From NCBI RefSeq assembly GCF_000420085.1, contig NZ_ATUG01000002.1, forward strand, positions 1,922,001 through 1,986,000: 64,000 nucleotides of DNA. The letters run 5' to 3'. Both the position numbers and the translations under genes were made by a program. The notes under the pieces were generated by a model, which ran no database searches, had not been told where the DNA came from, and saw only the letters and a program-made list of their open reading frames with translations. This document shows, one piece after another, positions 1 through 8,419 of the stretch (position 1 is its first letter; each line of letters begins with the position of its first letter). This DNA comes from Desulfospira joergensenii DSM 10085 (GTDB lineage: Bacteria > Desulfobacterota > Desulfobacteria > Desulfobacterales > Desulfobacteraceae).

Positions 1-1151
1 CCATCGGGCCGGTGGCGGTGTTTGGGGCCAGTAATTTCCCCCTTGCCTTTTCCGTGGCCGGCGGAGACACGGCATCTGCCTTTGCTGCGGGCTGCCCTGT
101 CCTGGTCAAGGGCCATTCCTCCCATCCGGGGACCAGTGAGCTTGCGGCCCGGGCCATTGCCCGGGCCGTTACAAAATCAGGCCTGCCCGGCGGGATCTTT
201 TCCCTGATCATGGGCTCGGGGTCTGAGGTTGGTTCCGCCCTTGTCAGGGCGCCGGAAATCAAGGCCGTGGGGTTTACCGGCTCCTTTGCCGGGGGAACCG
301 CCCTGGTCAGGCTGGCCAATGAGAGGCCGGAACCCATCCCTGTATATGCTGAAATGGGCAGCATAAACCCGGTGCTTCTGTTGCCCAAACAGCTTGAATC
401 CAGTGCCGAGGAAATCGCTGCCAACTTTGTCGATTCCCTGAATATGGGCGTGGGTCAGTTCTGCACCAATCCCGGGCTGGTAGTGGGAATGGAAGGAAAG
501 AGCCTGGACCGGTTTATCCGGGCCGCATCCCTTCGCGTGGAGGGCCTGGAGGCCGGGGTCATGCTCAATAGGGGAATCTGCCGGGCATATGATCAGGGGA
601 TTGCCAATATCACAGGTCAGCCGGGCGTTGATCAGGAGGCGGCCGGTTTAAGGTCAGAGGACAGGCCCGGGTTCCGGGGGCAGGCGTTTTTGATGACGGT
701 TTCGGCAAAAGAGTTTGCTGCCAATCCAAAGTTGAGGGAAGAGGTGTTTGGCCCGGCCTCCCTGGTGGTCAAATGCAGGGACAAAGCTGAAATGACAGGG
801 GTGGTAATGCGCCTGAAGGGGCAGTTGACCGGAACGGTTCATGGGGAACCCGGGGAAATGGCAGATCACGGGGAAATGATCGATATTCTTTCCCAGAAGG
901 TAGGGCGCCTGCTAGTCAATGGGTTTCCCACCGGGGTCGAGGTCTGCCATGCCATGGTTCATGGGGGACCTTTCCCTGCAACCAGTGATGTCCGAAGTAC
1001 TTCGGTGGGGACGGCAGCCATAAATCGTTTTCTTCGCCCCGTCTGCCTTCAGAATTATCCCCGGAACCTTCTGCCGGAACCCCTGCAGAACGAGAATCCG
1101 CTCAGGATCCGGCGCCGGGTCAATGGGAAGCAGACCCGAGAGGCCATATAG
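1..1151 (+). CDS. aldehyde dehydrogenase family protein (ketoglutarate-semialdehyde type), 5' truncated
   Basis: The gene runs in from the left edge; the reading frame is open from base 3 and ends at a TAG at 1149-1151, so the N-terminal part of the usual roughly 500-residue enzyme is missing. The visible part starts in the NAD-binding core (GPVAVFGASNFPLAFSVAGG), has the general-base segment YAEMGSINP and the nucleophile segment GVGQFCTNPG. The spacing and the FPLAFS and GSINP variants resemble 2,5-dioxovalerate (alpha-ketoglutaric semialdehyde) dehydrogenases rather than betaine-aldehyde dehydrogenases. Expected role is cytosolic NAD(P)-dependent oxidation of a semialdehyde to the acid. The substrate cannot be fixed because the upstream operon lies outside the window. 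The downstream M23 peptidase gene converges on it. Confidence 0.85.
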   Translation, partial: IGPVAVFGASNFPLAFSVAGGDTASAFAAGCPVLVKGHSSHPGTSELAARAIARAVTKSGLPGGIFSLIMGSGSEVGSALVRAPEIKAVGFTGSFAGGTALVRLANERPEPIPVYAEMGSINPVLLLPKQLESSAEEIAANFVDSLNMGVGQFCTNPGLVVGMEGKSLDRFIRAASLRVEGLEAGVMLNRGICRAYDQGIANITGQPGVDQEAAGLRSEDRPGFRGQAFLMTVSAKEFAANPKLREEVFGPASLVVKCRDKAEMTGVVMRLKGQLTGTVHGEPGEMADHGEMIDILSQKVGRLLVNGFPTGVEVCHAMVHGGPFPATSDVRSTSVGTAAINRFLRPVCLQNYPRNLLPEPLQNENPLRIRRRVNGKQTREAI

Positions 1152-1166
1152 GAAGGGGGAAAAAGA

Positions 1167-2387
1167 TCAAGATTGGGCGGTTTCCTTTGACGGATCAGCA
1201 GCGGCAATCATCTTTTTGAACAATATTTCGGTTCTTGCCAGAAATCGATCCATTTCCCGGGGACTCACCGGTGCGCCAGAGGGACATTTATAGGTGAGGG
1301 GGTTCACCGGATTCCCATTCCGGATCATCCGGAAACAAAGATGGGGACCTGTTGCATACCCTGTCATTCCCACATATCCGATGACCTCTCCCTGGGCGAT
1401 TTTCCGGTTTCTTTTCATGCTCCGGGCAAATTTATTCATATGGTAATATCGAGTGGTGTATCCCCCGCAGTGGCGGATGACCATGAAATTGCCCATGCTT
1501 TTGCTGTATCCGAATCTCTGGATCACCCCGTCTCCCACGGATTTGACGGGGGTTCCTATGGGTGCTGCATAATCTATGGCCGGATGGGGCCTGTATTTTT
1601 TCAACAGGGGGTGCATCCTCTTCAGGGTAAAAGTGGATGAAATTCTTGAAAAGGCAAGGGGAGCCTTTAGAAATGCCTTTTGAAGGGAATCCCCATTTTC
1701 ATCATAATATCCCTGAACTCCATTTGAATCCTCATGTAAAAAGGCCTTGAAAGTACGGCCCTTATTGGTAAAGAAAGCTGCCTCCACCTTTCCATAGCCC
1801 AGAAGGTTTCCCTCATGATATTTTTTCTCCACAAGGACCTGGAATCGGTCTCCGGCCCGGATGTCTCGGATGAAATCAATATCCCAGGCAAAAATATCGG
1901 CCAGCTTCCAGGCCAGTTCGATTTCTTCCCCTGATTTTCTGACGGCCTCAAACAGGCTGGACGTGATCACAGCAGAGATGGTCTCTGTTTTGACATTGTA
2001 CTCAAGGGGAGCCTTTTGGATGGAAAATTGCTTGTTTTTCTTCTCAATGACCAGTTTGTTTTCCCGGTCTATTCTATATTCAAATCCAATCAATTGACCT
2101 TCCTGGAGAAAGATCTTGTAGGGCTGCCCCTTTCTGAGCCGGCTCAAGGGAAAGATATCATTGCTCCGGCGGCTGATTGCATAGATGGTTTTCAGGGGAA
2201 GATATGGGGCCAGCAGGGAAGATGCGGTACTTCCGGGACTGACAACCCCTTTTACAATCTGAATATCCAGGGGAGCCGACTGGGACGGGGGAGAGACCAG
2301 GGAGTGGGATTCGGAAACATCGGAAACCGCCGGTGTCATAAAAAGGGTGAGGAAAAAAAGGGCTGTTGCAAATTTATTGGCAGGCAT
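1167..2387 (-). CDS. M23 family metallopeptidase (LytM-type), secreted
   Basis: A 406-residue protein with an N-terminal signal peptide (ATALFFLTLFMTPAVS), an OapA/NlpD-like middle region and a C-terminal M23 domain. The first zinc motif is HPAIDYAAPIGTPV (H-x3-D), followed by YYHMNKFARSM and then TGPHLCFRM, where the usual HLHFE has Cys in place of the last His. This variant is known in part of the family, so an enzymatic role is plausible but not proven. The role would be peptidoglycan cross-link hydrolysis in the periplasm. The start at 2387 is chosen because AAAGGAG precedes it and the signal peptide begins there; the longer frame adds a non-signal-like 41 residues. The gene ends facing the aldehyde dehydrogenase gene. 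Confidence 0.85.
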   Translation of the reverse strand: MPANKFATALFFLTLFMTPAVSDVSESHSLVSPPSQSAPLDIQIVKGVVSPGSTASSLLAPYLPLKTIYAISRRSNDIFPLSRLRKGQPYKIFLQEGQLIGFEYRIDRENKLVIEKKNKQFSIQKAPLEYNVKTETISAVITSSLFEAVRKSGEEIELAWKLADIFAWDIDFIRDIRAGDRFQVLVEKKYHEGNLLGYGKVEAAFFTNKGRTFKAFLHEDSNGVQGYYDENGDSLQKAFLKAPLAFSRISSTFTLKRMHPLLKKYRPHPAIDYAAPIGTPVKSVGDGVIQRFGYSKSMGNFMVIRHCGGYTTRYYHMNKFARSMKRNRKIAQGEVIGYVGMTGYATGPHLCFRMIRNGNPVNPLTYKCPSGAPVSPREMDRFLARTEILFKKMIAAADPSKETAQS

Positions 2388-2897
2388 GATCAATGGCTCC
2401 TTTGGGACATAAAAATTAAAATGGAATGGTCTGGTTTCCGCATTTTCCAAGTCTGTCTGCCGAACAAGAAGTTCAACTTTTATGCCAGCCGGGGGCCTGG
2501 CCCAAAGCATGGATCAAATAGGGGGCTTTGATCCGGTTTCTCCATATTGGATCTTCCTCTCCTGTCGATTTTACTGGTTAAATTTAACCAAATCTGGCCT
2601 TATACGATTAAAATTATCATGGGCCTTGCGTGAAAAAAACAGACTCCTCAGTAAAACCGGATCTCCATTCCCCCTCTGTCTTTGACCGGTTTATTAAAAC
2701 TCGCTCATTTGTTTTTGGCACTTTTTATTTATCTTTCGGGGAGTATCTATTACTAAATAAAAAAAAATTAAATAATAATGAAAATGTTATTGACATGGTA
2801 TTTTTCATGCCTAATTTAGGTCTGAATGGAAGCCGGGAAAAGCCCATAAAGCATCCAGGTCCAGGCTTTAAATCACATCATTAAAGGAGGAAGAATT
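2388..2897. other. 510-bp divergent intergenic region (M23 gene / hsp20 operon)
   Basis: AT-rich spacer between the minus-strand peptidase gene and the plus-strand hsp20 pair. The only element I can support is the sigma-70-like promoter at 2790-2817, listed separately. No convincing open frame, tRNA or repeat was seen; the short open frames here lack ribosome binding sites. Confidence 0.6.
2790..2817 (+). promoter_or_regulatory. sigma-70-like promoter for the hsp20 pair
   Basis: TTGACA at 2790-2795, a 16-bp spacer and TAATTT at 2812-2817, about 80 bp upstream of the first Hsp20 start. The -35 box is perfect and the -10 box is moderate. No sigma-32 box or CIRCE-type operator was recognised, so the heat-shock control is not evident. 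Confidence 0.55.
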
Positions 2898-3338
2898 ATG
2901 TTTACAAGATTTAGTGACATCGACAGATTGTTCGGGACCATGAATCTTCTTCAGAAAAAATTGGACAATCTTTACAGCGATTATGGGAAACCATCCACCT
3001 ACAGATGGTCATTGGAGGAAACCTCACCCCGGACAAATCTCTATGAAAACGGCGATAATTTTGAAATCAGAGCAGAAGTTCCAGGGCTTGAAAAAGATGA
3101 TCTGAACGTGAGAATCCAGGGGAACTACCTTGAAATCAGCGGCACCAGAGGTTCAGATGCCCCGGAAGGGTACAAGGCCCACAAAAGGGAAAGAGGAATC
3201 GGTTCTTTTTCAAGAAGCTTTACCCTGCCCGCCGACGTTGATTCTTCCAAGGTTGAAGCCACACTCAAAGACGGAATTCTCTATCTTTCTTTGCCGAAAT
3301 CAGAGGCGGCAAAACCAAAGAAAATCACGGTCGGTTAA
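2898..3338 (+). CDS. Hsp20/alpha-crystallin family small heat shock protein
   Basis: A 146-residue cytosolic holdase chaperone. The alpha-crystallin domain covers roughly residues 40-142 (PRTNLYENGDNFEIRAEVPG, then the beta-strand segment ending DGILYLSLPKSE, which carries the conserved L-x-L). The C-terminal I-x-I/V tail is weak (KKITVG). The start has a strong AAAGGAGG about 8 bp upstream. A second hsp20 gene follows after 39 bp with its own AAAGGAGG, so the two are very likely one operon. Paired, diverged Hsp20 proteins are common in sulfate reducers and often form mixed oligomers; mixed assembly is inference here. Confidence 0.95.
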   Translation: MFTRFSDIDRLFGTMNLLQKKLDNLYSDYGKPSTYRWSLEETSPRTNLYENGDNFEIRAEVPGLEKDDLNVRIQGNYLEISGTRGSDAPEGYKAHKRERGIGSFSRSFTLPADVDSSKVEATLKDGILYLSLPKSEAAKPKKITVG

Positions 3339-3377
3339 AAAAACGGCAGAAAATTTTTTGTTAAAAGGAGGTTTGTC

Positions 3378-3764
3378 ATGGATAAGAGTCAGGAAATAGC
3401 CAAGAGAGACGAAAAAAATATTGAAAAAACCAGGGAAGTATACGAGATAATCCCGGCTGTTGACATCTATGAAAATGATGACGAGATCCTGCTCCATGCG
3501 GATATGCCGGGGGTCGTCAAGGAAAATGTCTCCGTGAACATCGACAACGGCACATTGTCATTGTCCGGGATCAGAAAATTAAAGACAGATGGTGCGGCAT
3601 CCTGGGAGGAGTTTACAGATGCGGAATATACCAGGAGGTTTTCCGTACCCCAGACCATTGATGTCGAACGGGTGGAGGCCGAACTCAAAGACGGGGTGTT
3701 GAGACTTCACCTGCCCAAATCCGAGTCAGCCAGACCCCGGCAGATAGAGATCAAAACCGCTTAG
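3378..3764 (+). CDS. Hsp20/alpha-crystallin family small heat shock protein
   Basis: A 128-residue second small heat shock protein, downstream of and co-oriented with the first. The crystallin domain is clear (IPAVDIYENDDEILLHADMPG near residues 25-45, and DGVLRLHLPKSE near the C-terminus), while the N-terminal arm is short and highly charged (DKSQEIAKRDEKNIEKT). A short arm usually means smaller oligomers. The preceding ribosome site is AAAAGGAGG. The stop is TAG and is followed by a strong hairpin/T-run terminator, which closes the two-gene operon. Confidence 0.95.
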   Translation: MDKSQEIAKRDEKNIEKTREVYEIIPAVDIYENDDEILLHADMPGVVKENVSVNIDNGTLSLSGIRKLKTDGAASWEEFTDAEYTRRFSVPQTIDVERVEAELKDGVLRLHLPKSESARPRQIEIKTA

Positions 3765-3783
3765 CCATATGTGGATATGCCAT

Positions 3784-3857
3784 CCCACCCGGAGACGGTC
3801 CGCCCATTGGCCGATCCTGGGCCCAAAAGGCCTTCTCCGGGTGGGTTTCTATTTTTT
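3784..3857 (+). terminator. rho-independent terminator after the hsp20 operon
   Basis: Perfect 12-bp arms, CCCACCCGGAGA at 3784-3795 and its complement at 3834-3845, enclose a 38-nt loop. A T-rich tail (TTTCTATTTTTT) follows at once. It lies 20 bp after the second hsp20 stop. Confidence 0.7.
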
Positions 3858-4047
3858 CTTCCCTGGAGATCTTCCGGGTTGACATTCCCAGGTATTCTTT
3901 CTGGACAACTTGAAACCCTTTGGGATTTATGCAAAGGTGGTCCTGGCAATTGATCCTGTTCTGATCTTTTCATTCTGTCTGGCCGGACCTGATAAACGCA
4001 ATTGCCCTTTGTTTTCATATCTATAGGTTGTATCGGGAGGATAATGC

Positions 4048-5565
4048 ATGGGAACTTCATGGAAGATTGGGTTTGCCGGTACGGACGGCCGGACGCTGCT
4101 TTCCGCGCTTACGGTCTCCACCTCAAAGGGCAGCGATGATCCTGATGTTTATCGCGGAATCGTCATCCGGGGCACCCCGGCCATGCCCGGGTTTGCCCGG
4201 GACATCATGGACTGGGATGTCGGGTTTGTTAAAACCGAAGACAACTCTGTTGAAGAATATGTCCGGGCCATTGAGGCGGCCTTTGCCGCAGGAGAACTGG
4301 ATTACGTGATTCCCATGCCCGAATCCCTCCTGCTCAACGGCATCGTGGACCGGATGGAGGAAAAGGGGCTGGGAGAACGGGTGGCCGGGCTCAACCGGGC
4401 AGGTTCTTATATTGAAGGGGACAAAATCCGATGCAAGGAGTTCTGTGAAAGGGCCGGCATCCCCGTGGCCCATGCCTGGTCCGTGGCCGATGCAAGATCC
4501 TTTTCCCAGGTTTCCCGGATCGTTCTGAATTATCTTCACGCCCACGGGGGGGCCGTGCTCAAGTTCCCTTACAGCGCCGGCGGAAAAGGGGCCCGGATTA
4601 TTTTAGATGCCTGGGAAATCAGGCAGGTCTACGATGAACTGGTCCGGGATTATAAAAAAGCCTATAAACGGATGTTCAAGAACCGGGAATGGCCCGTTTT
4701 AATCGAGTCCCGGATGTCCGGGGTGGAGATCAGCTTTACCCTCCTGGTGGACGGGCAGGGGGGCTTTTGCATCCTTCCCACGGCCATGGATTATCCCGAG
4801 AGATTCCAAGGTCCTGCATCCTCTGCCAATCCCATTACCGGGGGCATGGGCTCCATCTCCCCCCATCCCTTTGAATCGGAAAGTCTCATGGAACTGGTCC
4901 GGGAATCCATTGCCCTTCCCCTGGTCCGTGCCCTGAAACAGGAGGGTCTGCTTCGGCCCTGCATCCTCTATCCCGGCTGTTTTGTTTCCATGGAAAGGAC
5001 GGCCCAGGGAATCCTGCCCAGGGCCATCCGGGTCTGTGAAATCAATATCCGGCCCGGGGAACCCGAGTTCCAGGCCGTCATCAGAAGGATCAAAAATCCG
5101 GGGCAGCTGTTCTCTGCCATGTTCCGGGAGGAGCTGGACCGGGTGGAGCCGGAGATTAGGGAAGACCAGATCTGTATGACAACGGCCCTGGTGACGGGTC
5201 CGGGCGGGCCCGACGGCCAGAAGGGATATCCCTGGCGGGTGACGAGGAATGAGAAGCTTGAGATGGATTTTTCCTACCTCAAAAAAAAGAGGCTTCTTTT
5301 GATCCCTTCTGCCATGGGGGTTTCCCATGAGAAAGGATTCATCTCCGACGGAACCCGGGTGGCCTATCTTGTTTTGAACGGCTCCGTGGGAAAGGGAGGT
5401 TCCAGGGCCGAAACCGCCCAAAAAATGATGAACCGGGTGAAGACTGCCTTTGGAGGCGGCCGGATCCGGGTGATCCCCCGGGAAGATCCGGACGGCAACC
5501 GCCTGGCCATGAGGGCCGATATCGGAAGCCATTTTTTATCTGCCCGGGATATCTTTTCGGAATGA
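4048..5565 (+). CDS. PurD-like ATP-grasp ligase (phosphoribosylamine-glycine ligase homologue)
   Basis: A 505-residue ATP-grasp protein. It has the ATP-binding segment (KFPYSAGGKGARIIL, near residues 172-186), the PurD-type block ITGGMGSISPHPFES, and the metal/phosphate block EINIRPGEPEFQAV that parallels FNARFGDPE of PurD. PurD joins glycine to phosphoribosylamine in purine synthesis. At 505 residues this protein is about 75 longer than typical PurD and its N-terminal domain lacks the GxGGREHA start, so it may be a paralogue with another carboxylate/amine pair. It is not PylC: the PurD-type blocks and length do not match that family. Ribosome site GGGAGG sits 7 bp before the start. The next 293 bp contain no recognisable gene. 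Confidence 0.75.
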   Translation: MGTSWKIGFAGTDGRTLLSALTVSTSKGSDDPDVYRGIVIRGTPAMPGFARDIMDWDVGFVKTEDNSVEEYVRAIEAAFAAGELDYVIPMPESLLLNGIVDRMEEKGLGERVAGLNRAGSYIEGDKIRCKEFCERAGIPVAHAWSVADARSFSQVSRIVLNYLHAHGGAVLKFPYSAGGKGARIILDAWEIRQVYDELVRDYKKAYKRMFKNREWPVLIESRMSGVEISFTLLVDGQGGFCILPTAMDYPERFQGPASSANPITGGMGSISPHPFESESLMELVRESIALPLVRALKQEGLLRPCILYPGCFVSMERTAQGILPRAIRVCEINIRPGEPEFQAVIRRIKNPGQLFSAMFREELDRVEPEIREDQICMTTALVTGPGGPDGQKGYPWRVTRNEKLEMDFSYLKKKRLLLIPSAMGVSHEKGFISDGTRVAYLVLNGSVGKGGSRAETAQKMMNRVKTAFGGGRIRVIPREDPDGNRLAMRADIGSHFLSARDIFSE

Positions 5566-5858
5566 GAATCTGAATCAGATCCCCCGGGTCCAGGAAAGGT
5601 GCTGGGTTACGGCCTTTTATACATTGTCTTGTCCATTATAGGGAATCTCAAAATAAAATTCCGATTATCGCCGGGAGGAGCAAAGATTTTGCGCTCATTC
5701 TCGAAAATCATCCATGATCTTTTCCGGAGAGGGATTCCTTCTCCTGTGGCGCCCTGCCGCCCGAAGGCATCCAATCCGCGAAAACCTTCGCTCCTCCCTG
5801 GAACTGCCCAGAGTCCAGATATACGATAAAAATAAAGGGACATATTTTTGAGAACAGT

Positions 5859-6332
5859 TTAGCTGTCCTGTTCAAGGGTAAACCTGAAGTCACAATATGG
5901 AGCCCCCTCCATGAGGGTCTGATGCCTTTCAAACCGGATGTCGGCATTAAATCCCTCTGCAAAGGGTTTGTCTCTACAGCAGGAAAGGCAGGTCCCGAAT
6001 TCTTCCATCCCCAGCTCCCGGTAGCGTTCCGCATACATGCACCGGGTCACGTTAAAGACATAGGAGGTTTCGGTCAGCTCAATGATCTCCTCTTCCAGGG
6101 CGCCTCCCTCTGCCCAGCTGGAGACGATTTCAGCCAGATCCGCCATGGTGTTGCTCCCCCTTTCCTTTGCACAGGTTTCCCCATAGCTCCTGCTCATCTT
6201 CTCATGGGTCTGCTGAACCACTGCTTTGGCAGAATCGAGTCCTATTTTTTCACCAAACGCCTTGATCACCGGAACCAGGGCAGACGCTTCGATAACCCTT
6301 TGCTCGATCAGATTGACTCTATCTATTCTCAT
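5859..6332 (-). CDS. L-2-amino-thiazoline-4-carboxylic acid hydrolase family protein
   Basis: A 157-residue protein resembling the ATC-hydrolase family. The N-terminal half is helical, and the C-terminal half holds the Cys-rich segment FGTCLSCCRDKPFAEGF and the segment EGAPYCDFRF that are typical of this family. The founding enzyme opens the thiazoline ring to give a cysteine derivative. Many members in anaerobes have unknown substrates, so the reaction here is only a family-level guess. It follows the M19 dipeptidase gene on the same strand after 55 bp and has AAAGGA before its start, so the two are probably co-transcribed. Confidence 0.7.
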   Translation of the reverse strand: MRIDRVNLIEQRVIEASALVPVIKAFGEKIGLDSAKAVVQQTHEKMSRSYGETCAKERGSNTMADLAEIVSSWAEGGALEEEIIELTETSYVFNVTRCMYAERYRELGMEEFGTCLSCCRDKPFAEGFNADIRFERHQTLMEGAPYCDFRFTLEQDS

Positions 6333-6387
6333 CTTGGTTTCCTTTGTTCATTGATTTTACCGGCTGGTTTATCCATCCAAGAACCCA

Positions 6388-7377
6388 TCAGGCTTTCCAG
6401 ACCTCGGAAAAGACCCTCATGATGTTTTCTCCCATGATCTTCTTCACATCGGCTTCATTATATCCACGGTCAAGAAGGGCATGGGTGATGTTCGGAAAAT
6501 CAGCCGAAGATTCAATCCCTTTTGGATTTTTCAGGGGATGATTCAGATTCAGGGCAGGACCTTTTCGGGATTTGCCGGTGAGAATCCAGTCAAACCATTG
6601 CTTTGGCTGGTTTTCTGTGAAATCGGTCCCCACGGCAATATGATCCGGACCGATCATATCGGTCATATGGTCGATGACGTCGATGTAGTCGCTGAGAATG
6701 GAGTCGTTCCCGGCCGGGAGAAAGGGGGGAAAGATGGTCGCTCCGACCACCCCGCCTTTTTGGGCAACCGCTTTCAGTGCCTTGTCCGGCTTGTTCCGGG
6801 GATGATCACACAGACTTTTGGGATTGGCATGGGTAAAGACAATCGGTTTTTCAGAGGCTTCAATGGCTTCAAGGGTCGTCCGATGTCCCACATGGGACAG
6901 ATCAATGAGAATTCCCAACCGGTTCATCTCTTCGATCACCTCCAGCCCGAATGAGGTGAGTCCGGCATCCAGCCTTTCAAGGCAACCCTGGCCGACCAGG
7001 TTCCCTTCCATGTAAGTCAGCTGCATCACCCGGACGCCCAGGCCATGGAAGATCGACAGCAGATCAAGGTCATCTTCAATGGCAGAGGTGTTTTGAAAAC
7101 CCAGAATGATTCCGGTTCGGTCGGATTCTTTGGCCGCCTGAATGTCGGAGACTTTATGAACCGGCAGGATGAGATCCGAATACCTGTCAAAAGCCCTCTG
7201 CCACCAGGCGATGTTTTTCACGGTCCCACGAAAATTTTCCAGAATGGAACAGGTGCAGTTCACGGCGGTCAGACCCCCGAGGCGCATATTTTTAAAAACG
7301 CTTTCACTCCAGCGGCTGATTTCCAGACAATCGATCACAAGGGCTTCCCCGTGAAGCGCTTTGGCTTTTTGATCCAC
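6388..7377 (-). CDS. membrane dipeptidase (peptidase M19) family protein
   Basis: A 329-residue TIM-barrel zinc hydrolase of the renal dipeptidase family. It has the segments LVIDCLE near the N-terminus, GFQNTSAIEDDLDLLSIFHGLGVRVMQLTY (written in part), DLSHVGHRTTLEAIEASEKP and FTHANPKSLCDHPRNKPD, which carry the metal ligands of the family. The canonical HxD near the N-terminus is not obvious (DCLEISRW), as in several M19 subfamilies. Start is GTG at 7377 with AAAGGAG upstream. It is the first gene of a probable two-gene operon with the ATC-hydrolase-like gene, which suggests processing of a cyclic amino-acid or dipeptide compound; that is inference. Confidence 0.85.
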   Translation of the reverse strand: MDQKAKALHGEALVIDCLEISRWSESVFKNMRLGGLTAVNCTCSILENFRGTVKNIAWWQRAFDRYSDLILPVHKVSDIQAAKESDRTGIILGFQNTSAIEDDLDLLSIFHGLGVRVMQLTYMEGNLVGQGCLERLDAGLTSFGLEVIEEMNRLGILIDLSHVGHRTTLEAIEASEKPIVFTHANPKSLCDHPRNKPDKALKAVAQKGGVVGATIFPPFLPAGNDSILSDYIDVIDHMTDMIGPDHIAVGTDFTENQPKQWFDWILTGKSRKGPALNLNHPLKNPKGIESSADFPNITHALLDRGYNEADVKKIMGENIMRVFSEVWKA

Positions 7378-7446
7378 TTTGAATGACTCCTTTAATTTGA
7401 CCCGGTTATCCCCCGGTTCCGGGCCGGTTGGCAGCGCAATCTTTCC

Positions 7447-7470
7447 TTTTTACCCAATAACGGGTAAAAA
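7447..7470. promoter_or_regulatory. perfect inverted repeat in divergent promoter region (candidate operator)
   Basis: Arms TTTTTACCC and GGGTAAAAA, 9 bp each, with a 6-bp centre, between the divergent dipeptidase gene (start 7377) and nitroreductase gene (start 7590). The position and symmetry suit a dimeric repressor. As an RNA it could also act as a weak bidirectional terminator, but there is no gene end nearby. Confidence 0.4.
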
Positions 7471-7589
7471 AAATAGAAAAATTTGAAGTTGGCCTTTATT
7501 CCTGTTTTTGAAGCCGGGGCCCTTGAATCTTTGGGCTTCAACGGTTAAAACCGGATAAAAGATAGAAAATTACAAAACGGAGGAAAAAT

Positions 7590-8414
7590 ATGAGCCTGTT
7601 CAAGATCGACCTGGATAGATGTGATAAAGACGGGATCTGTGCCATTGAATGCCCGGCCCATATCATTCGAATGGGCCCGGAAGGGCCGGTTCCCGTTGCC
7701 GGGGCCGAGGAGGCCTGTATCCGGTGCGGCCATTGCGTGGCTGTCTGCCCTAAAGGGGCTTTTTGCCTGGACTTTCTTTCCCCGGACCAGTGCATGCCCC
7801 TTGAAAAGGAGTGGGTCCTTGGTGAGGAACGGGTCGAGCATTTTTTACGGTCCCGCAGGTCCATCCGGCGGTACAAGGATAAATCCGTACCCCGGAACAT
7901 CTTTGAGAAAGCCCTGGGTATTGCCTGCTGCGCCCCCACAGGGAGCAACCGGCAGCCGGTGAAATGGCTTGTAGTGGATAAAAAAGAGGATGTGGCAAAG
8001 ATCGCGGGTCAGGTCATCGACTGGATGCGGTACATGGTAAAGGAAATGCCCGAAGTCGCCCGTACCCTGAATATGGAAATCCTGGTGGCCCAATGGGATA
8101 AGGGGATCGACAGGATATGCCGGGATGCCCCTTTTATGGTGTTTGCCCATGCGGCCAGTGAAATCGGCAGTGCCGGTGCGGACTGCCATACGGCCCTGGC
8201 CTACCTGGAACTGGCCCTGACCGGTTTCGGCCTGGGAAGCTGCTGGGCCGGATATGTAAACTATGCGGCCGGTCATTGGCCGGATCTGAAAAAGACATTA
8301 AATCTGCCCAGGGATCATTCCTGCCACGGGGCACTCATGGTGGGGTATCCAAAGTTCAGATATGAGCGGGCCCCCAAAAGGAATCCGCCAGATATCCATT
8401 ATCTTGGGAGATAA
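7590..8414 (+). CDS. nitroreductase family protein with N-terminal 2x[4Fe-4S] ferredoxin domain
   Basis: A 274-residue fusion. Residues 1-60 form a bacterial ferredoxin domain whose second cluster is canonical (CIRCGHCVAVCP); the first is shorter (CDKDGICAIECP). Residues 85-270 form an FMN-binding nitroreductase domain (RRSIRRYKDKSVP, then CCAPTGSNRQPVKWLVV and the C-terminal GYPKFRYERAP). The fusion lets reduced ferredoxin feed electrons to FMN directly instead of NAD(P)H. Natural substrates of this subfamily in anaerobes are unknown. The start has CGGAGG 7 bp upstream. It ends 5 bp from the convergent radical SAM gene. Confidence 0.9.
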   Translation: MSLFKIDLDRCDKDGICAIECPAHIIRMGPEGPVPVAGAEEACIRCGHCVAVCPKGAFCLDFLSPDQCMPLEKEWVLGEERVEHFLRSRRSIRRYKDKSVPRNIFEKALGIACCAPTGSNRQPVKWLVVDKKEDVAKIAGQVIDWMRYMVKEMPEVARTLNMEILVAQWDKGIDRICRDAPFMVFAHAASEIGSAGADCHTALAYLELALTGFGLGSCWAGYVNYAAGHWPDLKKTLNLPRDHSCHGALMVGYPKFRYERAPKRNPPDIHYLGR

Positions 8415-8419
8415 GAGGG

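Noticed and set aside
1167-1400. Cys in the last zinc motif of the M23 peptidase (HLC) as a sign of inactivation
   Set aside because: Variants at this position are known in related M23 proteins, and Cys can bind zinc.
4699-5532. 277-residue minus-strand open frame
   Set aside because: Shadow of the PurD-like gene, with Gly/Pro/His-rich low-complexity translation.
4048-5565. ATP-grasp gene as PylC
   Set aside because: It has PurD-specific blocks (ITGGMGSISPHP) and 505 residues, while PylC is about 360 residues with a different C-terminal domain.
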